Assembly (NCBI RefSeq): GCF_017377655.1
Contig: NZ_JAFREL010000063.1
Coordinates: 1 to 28,847, forward strand
Length of the DNA: 28,847 bases
Source of the DNA: Candidatus Enterococcus ferrettii
GTDB taxonomy: Bacteria > Bacillota > Bacilli > Lactobacillales > Enterococcaceae
Reading direction: 5' to 3'
The notes beneath the pieces are model-generated. The model was not told the origin of the DNA. It saw nothing but the letters and a program-made list of their open reading frames with translations, and made no database searches. This document shows, in pieces, positions 1 to 8,107 of this stretch (position 1 is the first letter of the stretch; each line of letters starts with the position of its first letter). The position numbers and the translations under genes are program-made.

Positions 1-14
1 TTTTTCATAGGTTT

Positions 15-422
15 TTAATATTCAAATTCTTTGATTCCGATGGTCTGCTTAGTTTCTTCTACTACCAGCCCCGTTTTTTCTTCCCACCATTGTTTCATTT
101 CTTTTTCGAAAGTAGTAGGAAATTGACGGACTAAATCTAGCAAGGGAGCGCCTTGAAGGGTAGCATATGGGAAATTTAACGTTAAATTGTACTTCAGCTC
201 AGTTAGTAAGCTGTAATATTGGAACATGACATAGTACAGTTCTTCCAAATCTTCCTCTGCCAAAACTCTCGGTGCTCGATCTAACATGAAACCTAGACTG
301 CGCATCATGAATAAAAAACCTGGCAACTGTTCTGGACAGATGTCATCGACTTCTTTCAAAATATCGATGTGCAGATCGAGCGCTTGCAACAAATCTTTTT
401 TCAACTGCGAATAGGTAACCAT
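15..422 (-). CDS. Hypothetical helical protein, 135 aa
   Basis: I do not recognise this protein. It is 135 residues, acidic, and looks mostly alpha-helical, with no signal peptide and no clear membrane segment, so it is probably cytoplasmic. Aromatic-rich stretches (EELYYVMFQYYSLL, and a WW pair near residue 112) suggest a packed helical bundle. The ATG is preceded by a very good ribosome binding site (AAAGGAGG, about six bases away), and upstream lies an extended -10 promoter element, so expression is well supported. It is transcribed away from the phosphoesterase gene, so it is probably a single gene or the end of a unit leaving the window; what follows it cannot be seen. No function is proposed. 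Confidence 0.75.
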   Translation of the reverse strand: MVTYSQLKKDLLQALDLHIDILKEVDDICPEQLPGFLFMMRSLGFMLDRAPRVLAEEDLEELYYVMFQYYSLLTELKYNLTLNFPYATLQGAPLLDLVRQFPTTFEKEMKQWWEEKTGLVVEETKQTIGIKEFEY

Positions 423-450
423 AGACGATCCTCCTTTACTTACTACCTTT

Positions 451-459
451 AGTATAGCA
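451..459 (-). promoter_or_regulatory. Extended -10 promoter for the 135-aa protein
   Basis: Read on the minus strand, the sequence is TGC followed by TATACT, a good extended -10 element, about 30 bases before the ATG. I find no convincing -35 at 17 bases, which is usual for extended -10 promoters. Confidence 0.5.
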
Positions 460-537
460 TAATCTTTACGCAGGCTATCTTATAAATTGGGTATTTTTTG
501 GATCTATATTTAGGAGTAAACTAAAGGAGATGATTGG

Positions 538-1437
538 ATGGGAAAGCTGGCGATTATTAGTGATCTCCATGCGGATATTAATCATTTTGAAGAAGCAGAA
601 TTGACTCTTCTATTGGAGATGTTACAGGAGAAAAATATTACTCGGCTGCACTTTGCTGGAGATAGTGCTAATAAAATTAAACAGACATTATCGATTAATG
701 AGTATTTTCGTAAAAGAGGTTTTGAGACAACTTTCAATTTGGGAAATCATGAAATGGGAAGTATTGTTGGTGAAGAGATGATCGAACACTATCCTGACAG
801 CCATTTTTTGAATTTTCGTTACTTGCCGTTAAATGATTCAACCGTTTTACTGGGTTTGAATGGCTGGTATGATTATCAGTTTTCTGATTTGCAGGACCAG
901 AAAAAAATAGCTTCAATGAAACGTTTGTATTGGTACGATCGGGTTATCATGCGTTCTGGGGATGATCCCACAGTGAATCAGCGGATTTTGCAACAGCTAG
1001 ATCCCATATTGAAGCATTTGGAAAAAGAAAACTATCAGGTGATTTTAGCGACTCATTTTGTCCCGCAAAAACAGTTTATCGTACGTTTAGAGGGGCAATA
1101 TCAAATTTGGAACCAGTTAAATGCCTTTTTAGGTGCAGCTTCTTTAGGACAATTGTTGAATCAGTATGGTAATATTTCTGATGTGGTATTTGGCCATACG
1201 CATCGTCGGTTTGAAGAACAGCAGATTCAAGGAACCCGCTACCATTGTCGTCCTCTTGGTTACTATTACGAGTGGCGCTTAACGAGAGATTTTGTATTAA
1301 AGAATCAATTAGTGGAGGAATACAATCCGATGAAGCTGCGAGGCGTTTTGCGTAACCATAAGGAGGCCTTTCAAGCTTATAGAATGGAACACTTGAAACA
1401 AGAATTTCAGCAGGCGATAACCGTGATCGCTTATTAA
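538..1437 (+). CDS. Calcineurin-like metallophosphoesterase
   Basis: A 299-residue cytoplasmic metallophosphoesterase. All metal-binding motifs of the family (Pfam Metallophos, PF00149) are visible: SDLH with D9 and H11, GD at 41-42, GNHE at 69-72, H173 in ATHFVP, and GHTH at 219-222. This predicts a two-metal phosphoester hydrolase; the substrate is unknown. From memory it resembles a Firmicutes subfamily of putative phosphoesterases (TIGR03729-like), but I could not check that. The ATG has a strong AAAGGAGATG ribosome binding site. The stop is 16 bases before the next gene, a membrane protein, and the two probably share a transcript, so the enzyme may act with that protein. Confidence 0.88.
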   Translation: MGKLAIISDLHADINHFEEAELTLLLEMLQEKNITRLHFAGDSANKIKQTLSINEYFRKRGFETTFNLGNHEMGSIVGEEMIEHYPDSHFLNFRYLPLNDSTVLLGLNGWYDYQFSDLQDQKKIASMKRLYWYDRVIMRSGDDPTVNQRILQQLDPILKHLEKENYQVILATHFVPQKQFIVRLEGQYQIWNQLNAFLGAASLGQLLNQYGNISDVVFGHTHRRFEEQQIQGTRYHCRPLGYYYEWRLTRDFVLKNQLVEEYNPMKLRGVLRNHKEAFQAYRMEHLKQEFQQAITVIAY

Positions 1438-1453
1438 GAAAAGAGGAATCTAG

Positions 1454-2806
1454 ATGGGAAAGATAAAGATCGTGTGGCAAAGTTTTGCACAGGCGACCCC
1501 TTTTATTTTATCCAATACAATAATATTCGTCCCATATTTACTGTATATTCATTTAATTGACGGCCGCGATATCATTACGGTACTGCCTTTCGTATTATTT
1601 TATACTTTCCGAATGACGGGGATATTCCTTATTCGCAGTCTTCAGCGTTCGATTGAAAAATATACACTGTTGATTTTGGCGCTGTTATTGGGAGGATGCG
1701 GATCGTTACTTAGTTTAATAGGTGCTCTATATACGCCCATTTTCATTCTCGCCAGTATTTGCTTAGGATTAAGTGCTGCGTTGTTTCCACCAGCCAATGT
1801 CAGTGTTAATTATTTTGAGAAAGCACAAGGTGAAAAAGTAACAGGTGGAAAAACGTACTTATTGGGACTAATTTTGCTGCTGCCACTATTTTATGGATTA
1901 AGCCTGCCGATTAATGGTCAGTTAGTGATTGTTTCAGGGCTTTACACGTTATATTTTGTACTTGCTTATCATACAATTCGTCATTTTCCTCATTACGAAC
2001 TAGACTTTAAAGATCTTTCGAAAAATGTTTTTTCACCTAAGGAATTGATTTGGTTTAGTCTATTTTTTGTTGCAATTTTTCTTTTACGCAGTGGCAGAAT
2101 ATTATTTAAGGAAGTCTATTTAAATATAGCAATTCTGATATTCTGTTTAATCTTTTTACTATCTGTTTATGGAGTTAAGGTTGCTAAGCGAAGCTGGCAC
2201 CTCCCTTTATGGGTGAATATGCTGACTTTTTTTAATGGTATGTGCGGAAATTTTCTAATCTTGTTTGGCACCTTCTATACGGCTGCTGTGTATGGGAAAC
2301 AGACGCTTTCAACGCACTTATTCCTGCCGTATTTTTTGGGAATAATCTGTGCAATGCTTTTCGGGGGAAAGGTCGGGAAACTTTTGGATAATCCTTTGCA
2401 TACTCAATTACTAGGGTTTAGTTTAGGATTAATATCGTTGTTTTATTCTCCTGTTTTTCCATTAGCAATTGGCATCCTTTCCTTTTTCCACAGCACCACC
2501 AGCAGCTGGTTAAATCAATGGTATTATCAACAAGATGCGATTGAGGCAGAACAGAGAATTATCGCTAAATATGCAACCTCAAACAAAGGAAGTATCACGC
2601 ATCAATTTCTCTTAATGGTTTTCTTACTGCTTATTTTAAGGTATGATCATTTTCCAATGAATGAATTATTTTCTTTACCTAACCTACAGCAGGGGAGTAA
2701 GGCTTTGGGAGCAGTAATGATCACTGTGAAAAATGGGTCCAGTATATTTATGATCATTTGGTTAGCTATAATTGGAAAGGTGGGACAACATGCGTTTGAT
2801 CATTGA
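1454..2806 (+). CDS. Polytopic membrane protein, about 12 TM, MFS-like
   Basis: A 450-residue integral membrane protein with about 10-12 hydrophobic segments along its whole length, a central loop near residues 175-195 (HYELDFKDLSKNVFSPKE) and a second charged loop near 355-380. The size and two-halves layout fit a major facilitator-type transporter, and FRMTGIFLIRSLQRSIEKY could be the cytoplasmic loop between early segments, but I see no diagnostic MFS loop motif, so the family is uncertain. Substrate unknown. It starts 16 bases after the phosphoesterase with an AGAGGAA ribosome binding site, and its last 17 bases overlap the start of the UPF0178 gene, so all three are probably co-transcribed and translationally coupled. 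Confidence 0.7.
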   Translation: MGKIKIVWQSFAQATPFILSNTIIFVPYLLYIHLIDGRDIITVLPFVLFYTFRMTGIFLIRSLQRSIEKYTLLILALLLGGCGSLLSLIGALYTPIFILASICLGLSAALFPPANVSVNYFEKAQGEKVTGGKTYLLGLILLLPLFYGLSLPINGQLVIVSGLYTLYFVLAYHTIRHFPHYELDFKDLSKNVFSPKELIWFSLFFVAIFLLRSGRILFKEVYLNIAILIFCLIFLLSVYGVKVAKRSWHLPLWVNMLTFFNGMCGNFLILFGTFYTAAVYGKQTLSTHLFLPYFLGIICAMLFGGKVGKLLDNPLHTQLLGFSLGLISLFYSPVFPLAIGILSFFHSTTSSWLNQWYYQQDAIEAEQRIIAKYATSNKGSITHQFLLMVFLLLILRYDHFPMNELFSLPNLQQGSKALGAVMITVKNGSSIFMIIWLAIIGKVGQHAFDH

Positions 2807-3224
2807 CGGAGATGGTTCTCCGGTAAAAGATACCACGATTGAAATTGCTGAACACTTTGGATTAGAGGTAGTCATTGTAACTAGTATTGACCATTACTCT
2901 ACCAAGGAGTATCCTAAATTTGTGAAATTCGTTTATGTAGATCGAGGTATGGACGCGGCAGATTACAAAATTGTGTCATTAATTCAATCTAAAGATATTT
3001 TGATTACTCAAGATTATGGGTTGGCTTCTTTAACTCTCAGCAAGGCTGCACATGTCTTGCATCAGTCTGGGATGGAGTATACCATGAATAATATCGATGC
3101 ACTCTTGGGACAACGTTATATCAGCGGCAAAATGCGTCAGTCGAAACAACGTACAAAAGGTCCAAAACCTTATACTGAAGCAGATCGCGAGCAGTTTCGC
3201 CAAGCTTTGCTTCAGCTTATTTAG
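2790..3224 (+). CDS. UPF0178 (YaiI/YqxD, DUF188) family protein
   Basis: A 144-residue cytoplasmic protein of the YaiI/YqxD family (COG1671, PF02639), recognised by the N-terminal IDGDGSPVK motif, the mid-protein pattern ITQDYGLA, and the C-terminal KGPKPYTEADREQFRQAL. The fold is related to PIN-type nuclease domains as I recall, and the conserved acidic residues (D4, D6 and the D of TQDYGLA) could bind metal, but the biochemical role of the family is not established. I chose ATG 2790 over an in-frame TTG at 2772: it has AAAGGTGG at a proper distance and gives the usual family N-terminus. The start overlaps the upstream membrane protein gene by 17 bases. The family motif is usually DADACP; here cysteine is replaced by serine. 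Confidence 0.88.
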   Translation: MRLIIDGDGSPVKDTTIEIAEHFGLEVVIVTSIDHYSTKEYPKFVKFVYVDRGMDAADYKIVSLIQSKDILITQDYGLASLTLSKAAHVLHQSGMEYTMNNIDALLGQRYISGKMRQSKQRTKGPKPYTEADREQFRQALLQLI

Positions 3225-3285
3225 CCATAAGAATCTTTAAGCTTTGTAACATTTGTAAATTTTTTTTTCGGCTTTTTGTTTTTTA

Positions 3286-3294
3286 TGCTAAAAT
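3286..3294 (+). promoter_or_regulatory. Extended -10 promoter of ddl
   Basis: TGC followed by TAAAAT (-10 at 3289-3294) predicts transcription from about 3301. The -35 is weak. The element lies upstream of the TTG start of ddl but downstream of an in-frame ATG at 3276, which argues against that longer start. Confidence 0.5.
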
Positions 3295-3329
3295 ATGGGG
3301 GAATCTTAAAAGTAATGGGGGATAAATAC

Positions 3330-4394
3330 TTGAAGATTATTTTACTATATGGTGGGAAAAGTCCAGAACATGACGTATCCATCTTATCGGCTTTTTCGGT
3401 TATTTCAGCCGTTTATTTTGACTACTATCAAGTGCAGCTTGTTTATATCGATAGAACCGGTCAGTGGGTAAAAGGTCCATTGTTGACTGAAGCACCTGAA
3501 ACAGATGAAACATTGCGATTAACTTGGGATCCAACAGGAACGGATGTCGAAGGCTTTACTGGTAAAGTAATTGCACCTGGAGATATTAAAGAAGATGACG
3601 CGATTGTTTTTCCGGTTCTGCATGGTCCAAATGGAGAGGATGGGACGATTCAAGGCTTCTTGGAAGTATTGGATATGCCGTATGTCGGTGCCGGTGTATT
3701 GGCCAGCTCTAGTGCTATGGACAAAATCATGACTAAATACATCCTGCAGGCAGCGGGAATTCCACAAGTACCTTACGTACCCGTGTTGAAAAATGAATGG
3801 AAAGAAAATCCTAAGCAGATTTTTGACAAGTGCGAAGGGATGCTGCTCTATCCAATGTTCATTAAACCCGCTAATATGGGCTCCAGTGTTGGAATCACCA
3901 AGGCTGAAAATCGCGAAGAGCTGCAAAATGCGTTAAAAGAAGCTTATCGCTATGATTCACGAGCGGTGGTGGAGCAAGGAATCGAAGCAAGAGAAATTGA
4001 AGTAGCAATTTTGGGGAATGCCGATGTGCGAACTACACTACCTGGAGAAATAGTCAAAGAAGTAGCATTTTACGACTATAACGCTAAATACATCGATAAT
4101 TCTATTAAAATGGCTATTCCGGCTGAAATACCTGAAGAGGTTAGCGACAAAGCAAGAGAATATGCTAAGCTGGCTTTCACCATGCTGGGCGGATCAGGCT
4201 TAACTCGTTGTGATTTCTTTTTGACCAATAAGAACGAATTATTCTTAAACGAATTAAATACGATGCCAGGTTTCACAGAATTCAGTATGTATCCTTTATT
4301 ATGGGCAAATATGGGCTTGAAATACGGTGATCTAATTGAAGAATTGATTCAATTAGGCTTGAACCGTTACAAACAGCAAGCTGCTTTTGAATAA
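3330..4394 (+). CDS. ddl: D-alanine--D-alanine ligase
   Basis: Ddl joins two D-alanines with ATP to give the dipeptide that MurF adds to the cell-wall precursor. The 354-residue protein is ATP-grasp: N-terminal LLYGGKSPEHDVS, substrate loop HGPNGEDGTIQG, ATP-binding IKPANMGSSVGI, omega-loop region FYDYNAKY, and metal-binding DFFL with LNELNTMPGF near the C-terminus. The tyrosine in the omega loop is the D-Ala-D-Ala type and differs from the D-lactate ligases VanA/VanB, so this is the housekeeping, vancomycin-susceptible-type enzyme. I chose the TTG at 3330 because it has GGGGGA at the right distance and matches the usual start (KIILLYGG); in-frame ATGs at 3276 and 3315 lack a well-placed ribosome binding site, and 3276 lies before the predicted transcription start. 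murF follows after a terminator. Confidence 0.95.
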   Translation: MKIILLYGGKSPEHDVSILSAFSVISAVYFDYYQVQLVYIDRTGQWVKGPLLTEAPETDETLRLTWDPTGTDVEGFTGKVIAPGDIKEDDAIVFPVLHGPNGEDGTIQGFLEVLDMPYVGAGVLASSSAMDKIMTKYILQAAGIPQVPYVPVLKNEWKENPKQIFDKCEGMLLYPMFIKPANMGSSVGITKAENREELQNALKEAYRYDSRAVVEQGIEAREIEVAILGNADVRTTLPGEIVKEVAFYDYNAKYIDNSIKMAIPAEIPEEVSDKAREYAKLAFTMLGGSGLTRCDFFLTNKNELFLNELNTMPGFTEFSMYPLLWANMGLKYGDLIEELIQLGLNRYKQQAAFE

Positions 4395-4466
4395 AAATGG
4401 CTATAATGAAAGCTGACAGTATTCAATTCAATGGGTAAACAGACGTTTTTATTACCGCTTAGTAGG

Positions 4467-4505
4467 AAAGAGTCTGGAGCTACTACGAGGCCAGACTCTT
4501 TTTTT
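4467..4505 (+). terminator. Rho-independent terminator after ddl
   Basis: An 11-bp perfect stem (AAAGAGTCTGG at 4467-4477 with CCAGACTCTTT at 4491-4501) is followed by a run of T. It lies between ddl and murF and only 25 bases before murF, so murF needs readthrough or a promoter that I cannot identify. Confidence 0.9.
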
Positions 4506-4530
4506 AGACAAGGAATGGGAGGAACACACC

Positions 4531-5886
4531 ATGAAATTAACAACGACGATCATTAACAGAGCCGTTCAAGGAGAATTAATAGGTGCAGAAGAAGTAACGG
4601 TCACTGGGGTTGAATTTGATTCGCGTAAAATCAAAGCTGGCGATCTATTTGTCCCATTACAAGGCAATGCCGATGGTCATTTGTTTGTTCAAAAAGCAAT
4701 TGAGAATGGTGCAGTTGCAACATTTTGGAGTAATGAGAATGTCCAACCGCCAGAGAATATTATCGCTATCAAAGTACCAGACACGTTAAAGGCTTTTCAG
4801 GCATTAGCCAGCTATTATTTGTTGGAAGAAAATCCCGATGTTATTGCAATTACAGGTTCAAATGGTAAAACGACAACTAAAGATATGACCGAGGCCGTTT
4901 TGCATCAGAAGTTTAGAACCTATAAGACACAAGGAAATTACAACAACGATATTGGTCTGCCTTATACAATTTTACATATGCCAGAAGGAACAGAAAAACT
5001 GATTTTAGAAATGGGCATGGATCACGCTGGAGAAATCAAGGTTCTTTCGGAACTCGCTGAGCCGGATGTTGCGGCTATTACTATCATCGGAGAAGCTCAT
5101 ATTGAAAACCTGGGTTCACGAGCAGGAATAGCGGAAGCAAAACTGGAAATCACTAAAGGTTTGATTGATGACGGTTTGCTGTTGATTCCAGCGGATGAGC
5201 CGTTATTAACAGAGCGGACAGAAAATCTTTCGCAAAAGCAAGAAACTTTTGGCATTCAAATGGGGGATATTTCAGCAACCATTATGTCTGAATCACGGGA
5301 AGCCACGTTATTCACGGTAGATGGCAAAGCATATCAAATCCCTATGCCAGGAAAATACAATGTCAAAAATGCTCTTATCGCTTTAGCAATTGGTCGTTGG
5401 TACGGTTTATCTGATGAAGAGATCTATCAAGGGTTAACGTATGTTGAAGTAACTCAAAACCGCACGCAGTGGTTAAAAGCAGGAAATGGTGCAGATATTT
5501 TGAGTGACGTCTATAATGCTAATCCGACAGCGATGAGTTTAGTGTTGGATACTTTTGCTAAATTACCTACGAATGGCCGCCGTTTAGCTGTCTTAGCAGA
5601 CATGCTTGAGCTTGGTCCGGATGCTGCCCTTTTACACCATAATATGGTGGATCACCTAAACGATCAAGAGTTTGCGGTGGTGTATTTATATGGTGAGCAA
5701 ATGAGAAACTTAGCAACTGTTATTGCCACTCGGTATCCGCGCCTATCAGTTCAATCATTTTCCAAAGAAGAAAAAGATAAACTGATTGAAGCTATTAAAG
5801 TAGATTTATTGCCAGATGATAGTATTGTTTTAAAAGGCAGCAACGGCATGGGATTAATTGAAGTGATTGAAGCACTGCAAGCATAG
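4531..5886 (+). CDS. murF: UDP-MurNAc-tripeptide--D-Ala-D-Ala ligase
   Basis: MurF is the last cytoplasmic peptide-adding ligase of peptidoglycan synthesis; it uses ATP to attach the D-Ala-D-Ala made by Ddl to UDP-MurNAc-tripeptide. At 451 residues it has normal length. The three Mur-ligase domains are visible: N-terminal uridine-binding region (GVEFDSRKIKAGDLFVPL at 26-43), central ATPase with ITGSNGKTTTKD around 107-118, GNYNNDIGLPYTIL and EMGMDHAGEI, and C-terminal domain with NRTQWLK and the conserved DVYNANPTAM. The ATG has GGGAGGA at a good distance. Gene order ddl-murF is typical of enterococci and related cocci, and the two act consecutively. Confidence 0.95.
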   Translation: MKLTTTIINRAVQGELIGAEEVTVTGVEFDSRKIKAGDLFVPLQGNADGHLFVQKAIENGAVATFWSNENVQPPENIIAIKVPDTLKAFQALASYYLLEENPDVIAITGSNGKTTTKDMTEAVLHQKFRTYKTQGNYNNDIGLPYTILHMPEGTEKLILEMGMDHAGEIKVLSELAEPDVAAITIIGEAHIENLGSRAGIAEAKLEITKGLIDDGLLLIPADEPLLTERTENLSQKQETFGIQMGDISATIMSESREATLFTVDGKAYQIPMPGKYNVKNALIALAIGRWYGLSDEEIYQGLTYVEVTQNRTQWLKAGNGADILSDVYNANPTAMSLVLDTFAKLPTNGRRLAVLADMLELGPDAALLHHNMVDHLNDQEFAVVYLYGEQMRNLATVIATRYPRLSVQSFSKEEKDKLIEAIKVDLLPDDSIVLKGSNGMGLIEVIEALQA

Positions 5887-5896
5887 AATTTGAAAC

Positions 5897-5925
5897 TTGC
5901 AGAAAATAGTTTCATGTGCTATAAT
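5897..5925 (+). promoter_or_regulatory. Strong promoter of the cshA leader
   Basis: TTGCAG (5897-5902), 17-base spacer, TATAAT (5920-5925) with TGC directly before the -10. This is one of the best sigma-A type promoters in the window; it starts just after the murF stop and predicts a transcript beginning near 5932. Confidence 0.85.
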
Positions 5926-5931
5926 AAGCCG

Positions 5932-6159
5932 TTGCCGAGAAATGAAGTAATGATTGAATGAGTCATCCAATAGATTATTGAAAGCCCCATAAAATGGGCT
6001 TTTTTTTGAGAGATGTTCCTTCCGCCTGACTTCAAGGAGCGGTTTTTCGGTGGTATCACAATAAACGGTAACTAAAAGGGACGGTTGCGGATTATTGATA
6101 GATACAAGAACCTGCACGCTCCACCTGACATAAGTCAACATATACTAGGAGGATATCAT
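5932..6159 (+). promoter_or_regulatory. Long cshA 5' leader with internal hairpins
   Basis: From the predicted start to the TTG of cshA the leader is about 228 bases. It holds a terminator-like hairpin at 5980-6007 and a second weaker hairpin (CCGC 6022-6025 with GCGG 6039-6042, then five T). The right arm of the second hairpin (GGAGCG, 6036-6041) can also pair with CGCTCC at 6117-6122, which would disrupt it. This arrangement looks like transcription attenuation of cshA, or a short stand-alone RNA plus readthrough. It matches no riboswitch class I know. Confidence 0.5.
5980..6007 (+). terminator. Terminator hairpin inside the cshA leader
   Basis: AAAGCCC pairs with GGGCT plus two T, around a short AT-rich loop, followed by an uninterrupted run of T. 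It lies about 75 bases after the predicted start of the leader and 150 bases before cshA, so it would stop most transcripts unless relieved. Confidence 0.75.
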
Positions 6160-7692
6160 TTGAAATTTAAAGAATTACAGTTAGCACCAGAACTACTAGC
6201 AGCCATTGAACGCGCCGGCTTTGAAGAAGCAACTCCGATTCAGGAACAAACTATTCCTTTAGCTTTAGAAGGAAAAGATGTTATTGGACAAGCACAAACA
6301 GGAACAGGTAAAACAGCTGCTTTTGGCTTGCCAATGCTGAATAAGATTGATGCGAAGAAACAAATTCTACAAGGCCTGGTTATTGCACCTACCCGTGAAT
6401 TAGCTATCCAAACGCAAGAAGAATTGTTCCGTTTAGGACGTGATAAAAAAATCCGGGTTCAAGCTGTCTATGGGGGTGCTGATATTGGTCGCCAAATTCG
6501 CGGCTTGAAAGACCGTCCGCATATTGTAGTGGGGACACCAGGACGTATGCTGGATCATATCAACCGTCACACACTGAAACTTGAGACAGTTGAAACACTA
6601 GTTTTAGATGAAGCTGATGAAATGCTGAACATGGGCTTCTTAGAAGATATTGAAAAAATCATCAGCAAAGTCCCTGAAAATCGTCAAACATTATTGTTCT
6701 CTGCGACTATGCCAGATGCAATTAAAAAAATTGGCGTAAAATTCATGAACACCCCTGAACATGTACGGATCAAAGCAAAAGAAATGACTGCTGATTTGAT
6801 CGATCAATACTATGTTCGAGCAAAAGATTTTGAAAAATTCGATGTTATGACTCGCTTGTTCGATGTTCAAACGCCAGATTTAGCAATTGTCTTCGGTCGT
6901 ACTAAACGTCGTGTAGATGAATTAGCTCGTGGCTTAGAAGCTCGTGGCTATAAAGCAGAAGGTATTCATGGCGATTTGTCACAGCAAAAACGGATGAGCG
7001 TATTGCGTTCTTTCAAAAAAGGTGATCTAGATATTTTAGTTGCTACTGACGTTGCAGCCCGAGGATTAGATATTTCAGGCGTAACACATGTATACAATTA
7101 CGATATTCCACAAGATCCTGAAAGCTATGTTCACCGTATTGGACGTACAGGCCGTGCTGGTAAAGGCGGAATGTCAGTAACTTTTGTTACACCAAACGAG
7201 ATGGGCTATCTTCATGTCATTGAAAATCTAACTAAAAAACGCATGACACCGTTACGTCCGCCAACCGAAAAAGAAGCCTTTAAAGGCCAATTAGGTGCGG
7301 CAATTGAACAAATTCACGAAGAATTGGATGGCAGTGCCGATAACTTAGATAAGTATACGGAAGCTGCGAGAGATTTATTGGAAGCTTATAGCGCTGAGGA
7401 AATGGCTGCTTTACTTTTGAAAACAGTCGCAAAAGACCCTTCTGATGCTACTCCAGTAAAAATCACTCCAGAACGCCCATTACCTTCAAACAAAAAGGGT
7501 GGGTTTAACCGCGGCGGCAAACGTGGTGGAAACAATAGCAACAACCGTAACCGCAATAAAGAAGGCGGCTATCGCAAAGATCGTGATCGGGAACGTTCAA
7601 ACAAAAACAAAAACTACAGTGGAACAAAGCGGACCAACAACCGTAATGATAAGAAGCGTGGTTTTGTCATTCGTACCAACTCGAACGACTAA
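6160..7692 (+). CDS. cshA: DEAD-box ATP-dependent RNA helicase CshA
   Basis: A 510-residue RNA helicase of the CshA type, which unwinds RNA duplexes and in Firmicutes takes part in ribosome assembly, cold adaptation and the RNA degradosome. Visible motifs: Q motif with PIQ at 26-28, Walker A AQTGTGKT at 45-52, PTREL, TPGR, DEAD at 150-153, SAT at 181-183, and the C-terminal [10 protein letters not shown]. After the helicase core comes a basic, Gly/Asn/Arg-rich tail (last 65 residues or so, with GGFNRGG and RGG) that probably binds RNA and is disordered. The start is TTG 6160, with AGGAGG at the right distance; the in-frame upstream extension has no ribosome binding site and lies in the leader. 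It is flanked by its own promoter and terminator, so it is monocistronic. Confidence 0.93.
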   Translation: MKFKELQLAPELLAAIERAGFEEATPIQEQTIPLALEGKDVIGQAQTGTGKTAAFGLPMLNKIDAKKQILQGLVIAPTRELAIQTQEELFRLGRDKKIRVQAVYGGADIGRQIRGLKDRPHIVVGTPGRMLDHINRHTLKLETVETLVLDEADEMLNMGFLEDIEKIISKVPENRQTLLFSATMPDAIKKIGVKFMNTPEHVRIKAKEMTADLIDQYYVRAKDFEKFDVMTRLFDVQTPDLAIVFGRTKRRVDELARGLEARGYKAEGIHGDLSQQKRMSVLRSFKKGDLDILVATDVAARGLDISGVTHVYNYDIPQDPESYVHRIGRTGRAGKGGMSVTFVTPNEMGYLHVIENLTKKRMTPLRPPTEKEAFKGQLGAAIEQIHEELDGSADNLDKYTEAARDLLEAYSAEEMAALLLKTVAKDPSDATPVKITPERPLPSNKKGGFNRGGKRGGNNSNNRNRNKEGGYRKDRDRERSNKNKNYSGTKRTNNRNDKKRGFVIRTNSND

Positions 7693-7698
7693 TTAACG

Positions 7699-7739
7699 AA
7701 AGAGCAATCTGACTTTTCAGTTCAGATTGCTCTTTTTTT
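7699..7739 (+). terminator. Terminator after cshA
   Basis: A 14-bp perfect stem (AAAGAGCAATCTGA at 7699-7712 with its complement at 7722-7735) with a nine-base loop and a run of T. Strong. Confidence 0.95.
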
Positions 7740-7943
7740 ACATGTAGGTAAAAGACTTTCAATACCATATTCTAAAAGTAGAAAGCGGTGTGGCGTTAAA
7801 TTAAATGAGTGAAAGATCAATTATAATAGAGAAAAAAGCACAAAAAAATACTAAATACTCAATTTATATTCTATTATTTTTGTAATATCGAAATAGAGAT
7901 TTAAAAAATGATTATTGTCAGTTGTTACAAAAAAAGTCCTAAT

Positions 7944-7973
7944 TTGGCTTTCAACCTGTTATTGATGTATAAT
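7944..7973 (+). promoter_or_regulatory. Candidate promoter upstream of acpS
   Basis: TTGGCT (7944-7949), 18-base spacer, TATAAT (7968-7973). It would start a transcript near 7980 that could read a 128-base leader into acpS or end at the weak T-rich hairpin at 8002-8028. Confidence 0.55.
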
Positions 7974-8070
7974 TGTATATCAGTGTATGTCAGTAATGGC
8001 AATAAACAGAGTTCAGTTTATCTTTTTTCTTTGTTCTTTTAAAAAAATAAATAGATTTTGATGAAGACTT

Positions 8071-8079
8071 TGGTAAAAT
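8071..8079 (+). promoter_or_regulatory. Extended -10 close to acpS
   Basis: TGG followed by TAAAAT (8074-8079), about 29 bases before the acpS ATG, no clear -35. It places the transcription start after an in-frame GTG at 8084, supporting the ATG at 8108 as the true start. Confidence 0.4.
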
Positions 8080-8107
8080 AGTAGTGATACAAGGAAAGGA
8101 TGAAGGC

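Larger units (their letters stand above)
7740..8107. other. AT-rich 368-base spacer between cshA and acpS
   Basis: I see no supportable ORF here. The spacer is very AT-rich, with several TATAAT-like stretches. It contains a promoter at 7944-7973, a pair of 10-base direct repeats at 7974-7993, a weak hairpin (ATAAAC 8002-8007 with GTTTAT 8016-8021) followed by a T-rich tract, and an extended -10 at 8071-8079 close to acpS. Confidence 0.6.

Noticed and set aside
3330..4394. Vancomycin-resistance-type D-Ala-D-Lac or D-Ala-D-Ser ligase
   Set aside because: The omega-loop tyrosine (FYDYNAKY) is that of D-Ala-D-Ala ligases, and no vanR/S/H/X-type neighbour is present.
6040..6095. T-box-like string (CGGTGGTATCAC) in the cshA leader
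   Set aside because: The T-box core needs TGGNACC; here it is TGGTATC, no terminator follows it, and no specifier-loop stem I is visible. cshA is also not a T-box target.
7499..7696. Second ORF overlapping the 3' end of cshA
   Set aside because: It is a frame shadow of the basic tail of the helicase, with no ribosome binding site; the low-complexity codons leave the other frame open.
7740..8107. Hidden gene or attachment site in the spacer before acpS
   Set aside because: All frames are closed by frequent stops and there are no matching flanking repeats or integrase gene.
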